Shown one piece after another: positions 53,600 through 64,000 of a stretch of 64,000 nucleotides of DNA (its first letter is position 1; the number at the start of each line of letters is the position of its first letter). Position numbers and translations under genes: made by a program. The notes beneath the pieces are model-generated. The model saw only the letters and a program-made list of their open reading frames with translations, ran no database searches and was not told the origin of the DNA. The stretch lies in contig NZ_AHMN02000013.1 of NCBI RefSeq assembly GCF_000243695.2, positions 155,001 to 219,000 on the forward strand, given 5' to 3'. The DNA is from Leptospira kirschneri serovar Cynopteri str. 3522 CT. GTDB lineage: Bacteria; Spirochaetota; Leptospiria; Leptospirales; Leptospiraceae.

Positions 53600-53715
53600 A
53601 TAGTCAATAAATTGCATGGAACATTGTACAACAATCATCTATAGTTTCAATTGATTATAGAAGCGAAACGCTGAGTCCTCTTGCATCGATCCCTTCACAT
53701 TACTTACATGAAACG
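53600..53715. repeat. Family B repeat fragment
   Basis: AGTCAATAAATTGCATGGAA, TAGTTTCAATTGATTATAGA and TTGCATCGATCCCTT follow the same order as in 7564-7762 and 56111-56272; the left end is missing. Confidence 0.5.
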
Positions 53716-53767
53716 ATATTTCGTGATAAACATTGAAATACTCAATTTTATAGGGATGAGTAAAATA

Positions 53768-53842
53768 GAATTGTTGAAAAATTAATTTTCATTTTATTGA
53801 AATGATTTCGTTCAGATCAACTATTGAACTTTTTAATAATTC
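53768..53842. mobile_element. MITE-like element, family A, internally deleted (75 bp)
   Basis: GAATTGTTGAAAAATTAATTTTC and AACTTTTTAATAATTC are the eroded ends; flanks AAATA/TAATA. About 23 bases shorter than full copies. Confidence 0.6.
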
Positions 53843-54053
53843 TAATAAACTTTAAAGTATTTTAAATAAGGATGTTGTTCTAACGTTTCAAATGTGGGAA
53901 CTCATATAAACTTAAACTTTACTTGTATAGATCTTTATAAAATTCAAATATAAAGTTTTCAATGTGTAAATTCTCTTTAAAGAAACGTAATTTGTGGGAA
54001 CTGCGTTTTTATTTTGAAATGATTTTGAAGAACCAGTTTAGTTTGGTATTTTT
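53843..54053. other. Intergenic stretch with GGAACT motifs
   Basis: TGTGGGAACTC near 53892 and TGTGGGAACTG near 53995; no gene. Confidence 0.4.
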
Positions 54054-54374
54054 TTATGAAGATCTTGTCTCAAAACCTTAAAGAATTTTACGCGATCATT
54101 TTTTAGAAATTTTTAATAGAGTTGTTGAAAAATTCCATAGTGAAGATCGTAAAATTGCTTCAATTGTCCATTCAATCCAATACAAACAGATCAAGAATTA
54201 ATTTTTCAACAACTCTAATAAAATACAGTAGTAGTTCCTACATTTTTGTGAAACTCAATGCATCGCTTCTATGGTCGCTCTGCAGGTCGCATTTAACAAT
54301 TTGTGAACTTTCAAGTAGTTCTAATGTCGTTCAATTTTTATAGTAGTTCCCATATTTTTGCGAAACTTAGTTTC
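54054..54374. repeat. Intergenic repeat, filled-site counterpart of 13187-13360
   Basis: Homologous to 13187-13360 on both sides of an inserted family A element (54119-54215). Right part: CAGTAGTAGTTCCTACATT, TTTTTGTGAAACTCAATGC and TAGTAGTTCCCATATTTTTG. The bases CATCGCTTCTATGGTCGCTCTG are absent from the other copy. Confidence 0.7.
54119..54215. mobile_element. MITE-like element, family A (97 bp), TSD TAATA, in a resolved empty site
   Basis: GAGTTGTTGAAAAATTCC ... AATTTTTCAACAACTC, flanked by TAATA at 54114-54118 and 54216-54220. The related sequence at 13240-13260 has a single TAATA and no element, so the insertion and its 5-base duplication can be read directly. Nearly identical to 19590-19687. 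Confidence 0.92.
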
Positions 54375-54509
54375 ACGGGTCGTTTAAAAAACTTAGCGTT
54401 TCGCTTTTTGAATTCAATAAATCACTTTTTATGAAAGTGTTTTCAGATCACGATCTATTTTAACTATAAAATTTGTGAATTGTTAACCATAGGGAGTTAT
54501 TGCGTTGAG

Positions 54510-54560
54510 TATTTTTATTCGCCCAGACTTTCTCTATGAATTCATGTTATTTAAAGTGTA
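54510..54560 (-). repeat. Solo left end of a family B repeat
   Basis: On the minus strand: ACATGAATTCATAGAGAAAG, GTCTGGGCGAATA. Same piece as at 35975 and 42325. 54561-55155 has two more GGAACT motifs (54603, 54652), is extremely AT-rich and holds no other gene. Confidence 0.45.
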
Positions 54561-55155
54561 GGGACTATCACATTTTACAAAAAGTTTATCTTCAAAATGA
54601 TAGGAACTCCTCTTACAAGTTTGAGATTTCACATTGAAACCTTAAGAATGTAGGAACTTTTACTTCTAGAAAATTCAACCTTTCCAGATTAGTAATTCAA
54701 AAACTATCAAATCATAAAAAGTAAGAGATACTTAAAGTATTACTTACTTATAGGTGAAAATTTAAATATTCGTTTATGCTCAATGAATTAGAAAAATTTT
54801 TCAAAATATTAAGATTTTCTAATTTTATAAAAATAGGCTCTTATGCTTAATTTTTCGATTTTTAAGGATTAAAAAATATAATAGTTTTAATCTTTCGATT
54901 TTACTTTTAAGTAAAATTAATTTTTGGAACGTTAAATTAACGTTAGTTGAAATTTAAATGCTGTAGTTAAAAAGATTTATTCTGTATCAAATATGTAAAA
55001 AAATAATTATATTTCAAATTTTTGAAAAAAATGAAATCCAGCCTGTTAAAACATCAAAGAATACGATAAATATGAATCTTTTATGTTTTTTAAGTCATTG
55101 GTGTTTATGTATTAGATTCAAGGTTTCTCGTAATTTTAGGAGTAAATCAAAGATT

Positions 55156-55959
55156 ATGAAGATTAAATATAAATTTGCGATCTTATCAGCTTTTACGCTG
55201 GTATTCGTTGCGTGTTTAGATAAGTCATCTGGTAACGACAGTGCGGTTTTAAGCGGATTGATTTCGCTTATTTCTAACGAACAAGGATGTGTTGGATTGG
55301 ATTGTTCAAAGAATCGAACGTTAAGAAGTAATCAACTTCAAAGTGGACAGAGTTTACAGGCTGCTTTTCCGCAAGGTTATCTTCCGTATATCTTTGCAAC
55401 ATCGTCTTTTGGCGCTGTTCACAATGGAAATTTTGGAGGAATTTCGGGAGCGGATGCGTTTTGTCAGAACAATATTCCTTCGAGTGTGCCTAGTACAGGA
55501 ATATACAAAGCAATGATAGTGGATGGAGTCAATAGAGTGGCTACTACGGTAGGCCCGAATTCCACAGTAGGACAAGTAAATTGGGTGTTCCAACCGAATC
55601 AGCAATACCGTAGAGCTGATGATGGTGCGATTGTAATGACTACCAATGGTTCCGGTATGTTTGATTTTTCAAATGGTGCAAGATTGGAAAATTCGTTTGC
55701 ACTTAAGGGGGAGTCAGGTCAGTGGACTGGTTTAAATTCGAATTGGACTACTTGGACATCCGGAGGTGTACCGATTACTTGTAGTTCTTGGAATAGTTCT
55801 GCTCTTAATCTTTATGGACTGTTTGGAAGTTCGACTAGTACAGATTCAGAAATTCTTAAAGCTAGCGCTTCGACGGGAGGAAACTTTACAGTAACTTGTG
55901 CTAGCGCTGGCTCAGGTTATGGTCCGTATAAATTAGGTCTGGTTTGTGTAGAACAATAA
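55156..55959 (+). CDS. DUF1554 lipoprotein (267 aa)
   Basis: Exported lipoprotein. I start it at ATG 55156 after AGGAG, giving signal peptide KYKFAILSAFTLVFVAC with lipobox FVAC; the frame is open upstream to 55072 but that part is unlike a signal peptide. The DUF1554 domain fills ~95-265: [50 protein letters not shown], and the closing GPYKLGLVCVEQ. Paralogous to the N-terminal half of the 842-residue protein at 2077, here without a protease domain. A terminator follows at 56032-56064. Function unknown; the domain is expanded in pathogenic Leptospira. Confidence 0.85.
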   Translation: MKIKYKFAILSAFTLVFVACLDKSSGNDSAVLSGLISLISNEQGCVGLDCSKNRTLRSNQLQSGQSLQAAFPQGYLPYIFATSSFGAVHNGNFGGISGADAFCQNNIPSSVPSTGIYKAMIVDGVNRVATTVGPNSTVGQVNWVFQPNQQYRRADDGAIVMTTNGSGMFDFSNGARLENSFALKGESGQWTGLNSNWTTWTSGGVPITCSSWNSSALNLYGLFGSSTSTDSEILKASASTGGNFTVTCASAGSGYGPYKLGLVCVEQ

Positions 55960-56031
55960 GAATAAATTATAATTTTAGAATATTTTATTTTGTAAAAATA
56001 TTACAAAGTCAATTTTCTGAAATTAATTTAG

Positions 56032-56064
56032 ATAGCGGGACTTAAAAACCCCCGCTATTTTTAT
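56032..56064 (+). terminator. Rho-independent terminator after the DUF1554 gene
   Basis: ATAGCGGG (56032-56039) pairs with CCCGCTAT (56051-56058), followed by TTTTATTTTTT. Confidence 0.8.
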
Positions 56065-56110
56065 TTTTTAGGTTTATGTTTTTTGAATATTTATTTGAAT
56101 AAATGTGTGT

Positions 56111-56272
56111 TTACATGAGTTTGACGTAAGAAAAATCGGGGCGAATCCGGCTGCCATAAACAGCCGGACCGGGCTCTCTGCTCTGGTCAATAAATTGCAT
56201 GCAGAGAATGTTATACGATTTATCGCTTTAAGTTCCAATTTATCGACCCCGCATCGATCCCTTTCGCGTTAA
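56111..56272. repeat. Family B repeat, most complete copy (~162 bp)
   Basis: Begins ACATGAGTTTGACGTAAG, then AAAATCGGGGCGAATCCGGC, an inner hairpin (CCGGCTG...CAGCCGG), TCAATAAATTGCATGC, TATCGACCCCGCATCGATCC and ends TTCGCGTTA. Serves as reference for the partial copies elsewhere. Confidence 0.65.
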
Positions 56273-56379
56273 TTTACGGTAAATAAAAAAAGTTTGATTT
56301 AACTTTGTTTATATTTTGTTTAAACAAATATCAATTTGGTTAATTAGAATTATGGAATTTTCAAAAAATATCATATTGA

Positions 56380-56759
56380 ATGAAAAAAACATTATTTTTA
56401 TCCTTATTGCTAATTCAAATTTTTTCTAAGAATTTACTATCATAGGCAGAGGGTATTCTTACGATCGAAAAATTACCGGATTCGGAATACTTTATAACCA
56501 CCTGAGGGCTATCGTTTTGACGATAATCTAAAAAGTGGAATTCAAAAAGAACGTAAGGTTTCTTTGATTATTGATAGAAAAAAATATTTGTTGGATCACA
56601 AAAAAAATATAGTAGAGTTTTTGAGAAATTTTATAGTGAGGATCAATAAAACTGCTTCAATCGACCGTTTCATGAAACAGAAACTAAGTGGCGAATTCAT
56701 TTTTCAACGACTCTAGTAATTGTTCCAATTGATGTTCTTATGGTTTTTATAATTTAAAG
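56380..56759 (+). pseudogene. Broken exported-protein gene, interrupted by a MITE
   Basis: ATG 56380 gives a signal peptide (MKKTLFLSLLLIQIFSKNLLS), then an in-frame TAG, then AEGILTIEKLPDSEYFIT. A frameshift near 56500 leads into PEGYRFDDNLKSGIQKER and VSLIIDRKKYLLDHKKNI. At 56615 a family A element interrupts the frame; removing it with one TAGTA copy joins ...KKNIV to IVPIDVLMVFII stop at 56757-56759. So the gene carries a stop, a frameshift and an insertion. Family not recognised. Confidence 0.65.
56615..56713. mobile_element. MITE-like element, family A (99 bp), TSD TAGTA, inside a pseudogene
   Basis: GAGTTTTTGAGAAATTTTATAG ... ATTTTTCAACGACTC, flanked by exact TAGTA at 56610-56614 and 56714-56718. 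This shows the middle base of the 5-base duplication is free (T, A or G among copies). Confidence 0.9.
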
Positions 56760-56860
56760 TTGAATACAGATTTTTATTTTTGATATAAAAGCTTACTGTA
56801 AATACAAATAAAAATGGTACTATAAACGAATGATTTATTTTTACCAAAAATAACTAAGAG

Positions 56861-56889
56861 GCCGTCTCAAAAAAAAGACCTCTTTAAAA
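56861..56889 (-). terminator. Possible terminator after the 370-residue protein gene
   Basis: AAGAGGCCGTCT/AGACCTCTT form an imperfect stem around an A8 run; on the minus strand it reads AAGAGGTC, T8, GAGACGGCCTCTT. About 40 bases after the stop at 56932. Confidence 0.45.
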
Positions 56890-56931
56890 CTTTTGTTCTT
56901 TTAGAATTTTATGGTTTTTGAAACAAGCTCT

Positions 56932-58044
56932 TTAAGGATTGATCAGATAATACGAAAGGATTCCACTAAAAGTTTCCAGAGAATCAGAGGATAAATTTTT
57001 ACCGGGGCACTGAACATTCAAATCTGCTAATGAATAAATTTGGTAAGGTTTGGCAAAGAACAAACGAATAAAAAAGCGAAGAACGGAAGAAATATTAGAA
57101 AGAACGTAAATACTACCCACCGATTGTTTGCGGATGATTTCCGCAGAACAACCATCCTCAAAATAAAATTTTTCTTTAAGAGGAAGATCATAACCAGAAA
57201 AAGGTTCTTTTTCCGTATCCAAAACTTCAAATTTTATAATTCTACCGGAAAGAATCGTTTTTCCTTCTGGATTTAAAAGCGCCGCCGTTCTGAAATAACC
57301 TCCCGGAAAAGAATCGTTTCCTAAAAAACCCCCCGTATAAAAACGAAACTCTTTTGAGTTGATTGATCGAAATAATTCCCATCTTTTACTATACTTGTAT
57401 ACTTCGTAATTTGTAAGAAGATGTTCTAAACCGCCGGTTCCTAAAAGTTCTTTTTTTTTGCCGTCTTGGATCAAATAACCCCATACGGATTGAAACGAAA
57501 ACGCCATGTCGGCTTGAACAAAACCGCCAGGTTCTTTGACGGTATGTTTACCCCCAGAAAGAGAAACACCTTGTTTTAAATCGGATTTAAAAGATAAGAA
57601 TAATTTAATATTCTCTACGTCTTGTTGGATTTCAATTCCTTCTGAATTGAGGGACATACGATTGTTCTCAATTTTGAGATCGAATTTACCTTTTTCTGCG
57701 GATAATTCTTTAACGGAAAATTCTTTCGTAACAAATTTAGTGCCTTCTCCTAAAGTATGTATCACTAAACTGATTCCGCAGTTTTTAGTTCCGGGTCCTA
57801 AATTGCTTATTAGAAAAGTTGCATAGATAAAAATTTTATCGTCTCGATAAGAATAGTTCCAAGCTTGAAAATAACCTTCTTGTGTATAAGGTTGAAAAGT
57901 ATAATCTTTAAGAGTAGCCCTTTTCAGAGATGTGGAATCGTCTGCTTTGAGAGTTGAATACGATACGAAAAAAAACAGAAATAGGGTTAGAAATCTAAGA
58001 AGGATCAAGATCGAATTTTTTTTCGAGTCGGCTTGATTGAACAT
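56932..58044 (-). CDS. Exported lipocalin-like protein (370 aa)
   Basis: Signal peptide (ILILLRFLTLFLFFFVSYSTLKA). The mature protein is beta-rich with FQAWNYSYRDDKIFIYATFLISNLGPGTKNCG, a repeat of strand pairs, and SWRLF-like WELFRSINSKEFRFYTGG. The pattern resembles the double lipocalin fold of the Svf1/AttH/CrtC type (hydroxyneurosporene-synthase-like), but I cannot confirm it. A short helical segment (~318-335) precedes the C-terminus. Transcribed toward a hairpin; the gene upstream (58077) is 32 bases away on the same strand. Confidence 0.5.
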   Translation of the reverse strand: MFNQADSKKNSILILLRFLTLFLFFFVSYSTLKADDSTSLKRATLKDYTFQPYTQEGYFQAWNYSYRDDKIFIYATFLISNLGPGTKNCGISLVIHTLGEGTKFVTKEFSVKELSAEKGKFDLKIENNRMSLNSEGIEIQQDVENIKLFLSFKSDLKQGVSLSGGKHTVKEPGGFVQADMAFSFQSVWGYLIQDGKKKELLGTGGLEHLLTNYEVYKYSKRWELFRSINSKEFRFYTGGFLGNDSFPGGYFRTAALLNPEGKTILSGRIIKFEVLDTEKEPFSGYDLPLKEKFYFEDGCSAEIIRKQSVGSIYVLSNISSVLRFFIRLFFAKPYQIYSLADLNVQCPGKNLSSDSLETFSGILSYYLINP

Positions 58045-58076
58045 TCCGAAGATCCTTTTGCTTCAGAAAAAAATGA

Positions 58077-58496
58077 TCAAGCAGAATCTTTAGCGTTTAA
58101 AGTTTTCATTTCGTTTTCTTGGGCAATAGAACAATGTTTTTCATAAAGATCTCCGATACAGGGAAATTTAAAAACAAGGTGATCGGTTTTTCCTTCCATC
58201 AAAAAACGTTCTTTGGCTTCTCCGATTCCGTCTTGATGAATCCAAGATTCAAATTGGTCTTCGACTTTAAGAAAAATTACAAACTCGTGGTCGTTTCTCT
58301 TTTTGAGAAATACTTCGAAATTTTTCACCTTCTTTTGAACCAACTGAACTCTTATTTTCTGGCCTTCATCCAGTTTTGAAAAATGAACTTTTGGAATATA
58401 GAATTCGTTTAACGTCGATACGATCTTTACAAAGTCGTCTTTTTTTGAAATGAGTTTCATCCATATTCCCCGGTTTGGATCGATTGTGTTTTTCAT
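58077..58496 (-). CDS. Hypothetical protein (139 aa)
   Basis: ATG 58496-58494 has GAGGAAAAA directly upstream, a good site; a second ATG at 58460 is weaker. Soluble, beta-rich ([34 protein letters not shown]) and possibly PilZ-like by strand pattern, but no PilZ RxxxR or DxSxxG motif is present. Precedes the lipocalin-like gene by 32 bases; likely cotranscribed. Confidence 0.55.
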   Translation of the reverse strand: MKNTIDPNRGIWMKLISKKDDFVKIVSTLNEFYIPKVHFSKLDEGQKIRVQLVQKKVKNFEVFLKKRNDHEFVIFLKVEDQFESWIHQDGIGEAKERFLMEGKTDHLVFKFPCIGDLYEKHCSIAQENEMKTLNAKDSA

Positions 58497-58721
58497 TTTT
58501 TCCTCTTTGAAAGCAGTTCCGAAAAGGAGAAGAAAGGAGGAATAAATCTGATTTTTTTCGAAATGAAAAAAGAAAAAGTCTAGGTTTGAATTTTGAAGTT
58601 CAGAATAAGATCGTGTTTTAAAAATACCCTTTTTTCAAAAGGTTTTGGATTTTTAAAAAAGGAAACTGTAGATTCGGTTGGCTGATTGGATATTCTTTAA
58701 GGAATTTTGGTTATAGGCTTT

Positions 58722-59360
<639 letters not shown>

Positions 59361-59416
59361 CTACCAGGACTTTAGAACAGAATTATATTCTATTATTATA
59401 TCATTGTAAAATATTA

Positions 59417-60625
<1,209 letters not shown>

Positions 60626-60640
60626 TCATTTTGAAATAAA

Positions 60641-60668
60641 AATTCCCGGCAGGCGACTGTCGGGAATT
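60641..60668 (+). terminator. Terminator after icd
   Basis: AATTCCCGGCA (60641-60651) pairs with TGTCGGGAATT (60658-60668), 10 of 11 bases, 15 bases after the icd stop. No strong T-run. Confidence 0.65.
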
Positions 60669-60716
60669 TAAGATCAATTCGTATAACTCGTGTAATTCGG
60701 AATTTTAACCGTAACG

Positions 60717-61382
60717 ATGAAAACCTTGAAACACAAAACTTCAATTTCCAATCGAATTCTATTTCTAAGTTTGGAATTTTTTTTTACGTTCCTGTTTTTA
60801 AATTTCTCCGTTCATTCACAAAAAGCTCCTAAAGAACCTACACCACCCGTAGAACCTACGATCGGAGATTCCCGCAATTCAAGAGGAGAAGAAAAACAAG
60901 CCGGAACTGGAGTAGATGAAAAAGGAGAAAAAAAAATCAAAGCCGTTTTTTGCGATGGGCGCGAGGTGGAAGGTTTTTGGAAAAATCCTCCCCTTGAATT
61001 TAAGTTTCGACATAAAAAAAGTAATATTACATATTCAAAATCTTTAAAGCTTGAAGAAATTGCCAAAATTAAAATCACAGGTTGGAAATTAAAATCTTCT
61101 AATAAACGAAAGGAAGGAATTCCATATCGAGCCGAACCTTATCAAATCCAAATGATTTCCTTTTCGGGGGAAACTTTTCTTAAAGAACCTTCGCCGACCG
61201 GAGAAATTCAGCAGATTCAATTGAACAATCGATTTGGAGATACTACGTTGTTTCTATTTTGGAACGATTTACAGTATGAAAACGGACAATGGTTTTCGGG
61301 TTTAAAACCTTTTGCGGGAGAATTTAGAACGGATTGTCATCCCGATGTAATTCGGGAAATTCAATTTTTTACGATAAATTAA
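60717..61382 (+). CDS. Exported hypothetical protein (221 aa)
   Basis: Signal peptide ([24 protein letters not shown]) then a disordered Pro/Glu-rich stretch ([28 protein letters not shown]) and a beta-rich domain ([70 protein letters not shown]) with a possible Cys pair. Family not recognised. Its stop overlaps the convergent dual-receiver gene by four bases. Confidence 0.6.
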   Translation: MKTLKHKTSISNRILFLSLEFFFTFLFLNFSVHSQKAPKEPTPPVEPTIGDSRNSRGEEKQAGTGVDEKGEKKIKAVFCDGREVEGFWKNPPLEFKFRHKKSNITYSKSLKLEEIAKIKITGWKLKSSNKRKEGIPYRAEPYQIQMISFSGETFLKEPSPTGEIQQIQLNNRFGDTTLFLFWNDLQYENGQWFSGLKPFAGEFRTDCHPDVIREIQFFTIN

Positions 61383-62149
61383 ACTTTTCGAATATATTCC
61401 AAAATTTTTCTTTCAAAATACGGCTTTTGAAGTAAGTAAATGTTTTTTTGAGGAATGGAGATTTTAAAATCTTCCTTTTCTTCAATTCCAGTGATGACCG
61501 CGATCGGAATGTCATTAAATTTTTCCTGTTTACGTATCGCTTCTACAAGTTCTTCTCCCGAAAAATCCGGCATGATCCAGTCTGTTAAAATATAAGAGAC
61601 TTCGTTCGAAGATTGAAGATATTCGTAGGCTTTTTTTCCTTCCGTAAATGCTTGAAAAGAATAGCCGTTTTTTTCTAGAATTTTTCCCAAAAGAAGTAAG
61701 TTTAATTCCGAATCGTCTATGATCAGAATTTTTCCTGCCTTTTTAGATTCTATCGAACTAGGTTTATAAGCTAGTTTTATAATTTCTTCAATTACTGTTT
61801 TAAATTCTTCAATTCCGGTAGGTTTTGGAAAAATTCCGTCAAAGCCGGATTCTACCGATTTTGTTCGGTTTGTTTCTATATCTCCGGATGTTATGAGAAA
61901 TATTTTAGAATTTTTGCATATACTTTGTTTATTGTCAATTAGGCCATTTCGAATGGTTTTACAAACCGTAAATCCATCCGAGTCTGGAAGTACCATTCCG
62001 ATCGTGATTAGATCAAAATTTTCCCGAAAGGTAAGGTCTAATCCTTCTTTTGCCGTACTGGCTTCGAAAATTTGAAAATCTTCCATAGGAAAAAAAGAGG
62101 ATATAATTCTTCTAACCGTTGTACCGGAATCTAAAACGAGTACTTTCAA
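61379..62149 (-). CDS. Tandem receiver-domain protein, first receiver degenerate (256 aa)
   Basis: Two CheY-like receivers and no output domain. Receiver 1 (~1-128) has D7 only in the acidic pocket and G51 where the phosphate-accepting Asp should be ([13 protein letters not shown]), so it cannot be phosphorylated in the normal way. Receiver 2 (~138-256) is intact: D145/D146, D190 ([12 protein letters not shown]), T in VITG and K in LLQKPY. A stand-alone phosphorelay or adaptor protein. Its start overlaps the upstream gene by four bases, so it is in an operon with the 126-residue gene and mazG. Confidence 0.85.
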   Translation of the reverse strand: MKVLVLDSGTTVRRIISSFFPMEDFQIFEASTAKEGLDLTFRENFDLITIGMVLPDSDGFTVCKTIRNGLIDNKQSICKNSKIFLITSGDIETNRTKSVESGFDGIFPKPTGIEEFKTVIEEIIKLAYKPSSIESKKAGKILIIDDSELNLLLLGKILEKNGYSFQAFTEGKKAYEYLQSSNEVSYILTDWIMPDFSGEELVEAIRKQEKFNDIPIAVITGIEEKEDFKISIPQKNIYLLQKPYFERKILEYIRKV

Positions 62150-62522
62150 GTTCGTTTTTCTCTCAAGTTGATGTTTGAAATCGAAGTTTCAAAAATTTGA
62201 ATATATTTTTTTAATTCTTCGAAAATTTGTTTCAAATCTTGTATCATTTCTCCGTCCGGTTTTGTCCAAACGAGTTGTTGATTGGAATCCATATCTAAAC
62301 TCAAATAATAAATAGGAGAGGTTAGTCTAGGATCGTTCGGAATTAAGGTAAAAGAACCAAAAATGGAAAACATCGCTTTGTAATTTTTTTCAAGATACGT
62401 CAACTGATACATTCGAGGCCATTCTTCTAAATTAGATTCTAACTTCAAAAGAAAATCTTTGGAAAGAAAAGAAATCAAAGTTTCCGTTTGTTCGATTCTA
62501 TTTTTGAAGGAATCGGACCCAT

Positions 62523-62526
<4 letters not shown>
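62146..62526 (-). CDS. Hypothetical protein between mazG and the dual receiver (126 aa)
   Basis: Start ATG 62526-62524 chosen because it overlaps the mazG stop (ATGA); a further upstream start would extend into mazG. Soluble, mixed alpha/beta ([50 protein letters not shown] [19 protein letters not shown]). Coupled to both neighbours by 4-base overlaps. Family not recognised. Confidence 0.6.
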
Positions 62527-63320
<794 letters not shown>

Positions 63321-63415
63321 ACATCCTCTTTCAAGAACAACGAAATAGTCGAAATTTTGTTCCATTTTTTATCTCTGGAACGGGTACGCACTCTTTTTCG
63401 GTCAGTTACACATCA

Positions 63416-63462
<47 letters not shown>

Positions 63463-63482
63463 TAATACATTCCAGGCACTTT

Positions 63483-64000
<518 letters not shown>

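Noticed and set aside
54122..54343. 73-codon frame
   Set aside because: Lies almost wholly in a family A element and the repeat beside it; no protein-like features.

Overview
The window is AT-rich chromosomal DNA from a spirochaete, almost certainly a pathogenic-clade Leptospira (L. interrogans or a close relative). The basis is the gene content and style: DUF1554 lipoproteins, membrane-bound SpoIIE phosphatases, a MurA with Asp in place of the catalytic Cys, a eukaryote-type NADP isocitrate dehydrogenase, and long low-complexity intergenic regions full of small repeats. The genus is an inference from families and composition; no database was searched. I saw no tRNA, rRNA, CRISPR array or intact transposase.

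Layout. 1-976: start of a 3-hydroxyacyl-CoA dehydrogenase. 977-9924: accessory-looking stretch with a DUF1554/zincin lipoprotein, an M48 protease, decayed gene pieces, a membrane LuxR-type regulator between two mobile-element copies, and two coupled small lipoproteins. 10298-12765: tandem duplicated HisKA_2 sensor kinases. 13786-19401: SanA-like protein, a Spy-like/ECF sigma/membrane-partner operon, an M23 peptidase and LigA. 20252-25005: acyl-CoA dehydrogenase, MaoC hydratase, thiolase-OB fusion and small proteins. 25796-28063: a SUFU-domain protein with a coupled small partner and an unknown exported protein. 28183-35371 (minus): a 25-residue Lys/Ala peptide, SpoIIE phosphatase plus GAF partner, ArgJ, PhoR and PhoB. 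36230-38168 (minus): five-gene ECF sigma operon headed by a previously easy-to-miss 57-residue gene. 38937-52924: Nudix, RNase D, PurF, PhzF, DUF3347 lipoprotein, thioredoxin-like ferredoxin plus oxidoreductase, small lipoproteins, a Cys-rich protein, a polyferredoxin coupled to MurA, and Lnt. 53073-56766: an Imm26-like orphan, a second DUF1554 lipoprotein and a broken gene, embedded in repeats. 56932-64000: unknown exported proteins, Icd, a mazG-unknown-dual receiver operon, and a partial membrane protein.

The most striking non-genic signal is a family of about 98-bp non-autonomous elements (13 full or partial copies here) with terminal inverted repeats GAGTTGTTGAAAAATT and a 5-bp target duplication of the form TANTA. 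Two independent observations support this: an empty/filled site pair (13240s versus 54114-54220), and a gene at 56380-56766 whose reading frame is restored when the element and one TAGTA copy are removed. A second family with TAACGTGAG ends and a scattered TGTGGGAACT motif fill most remaining intergenic space.
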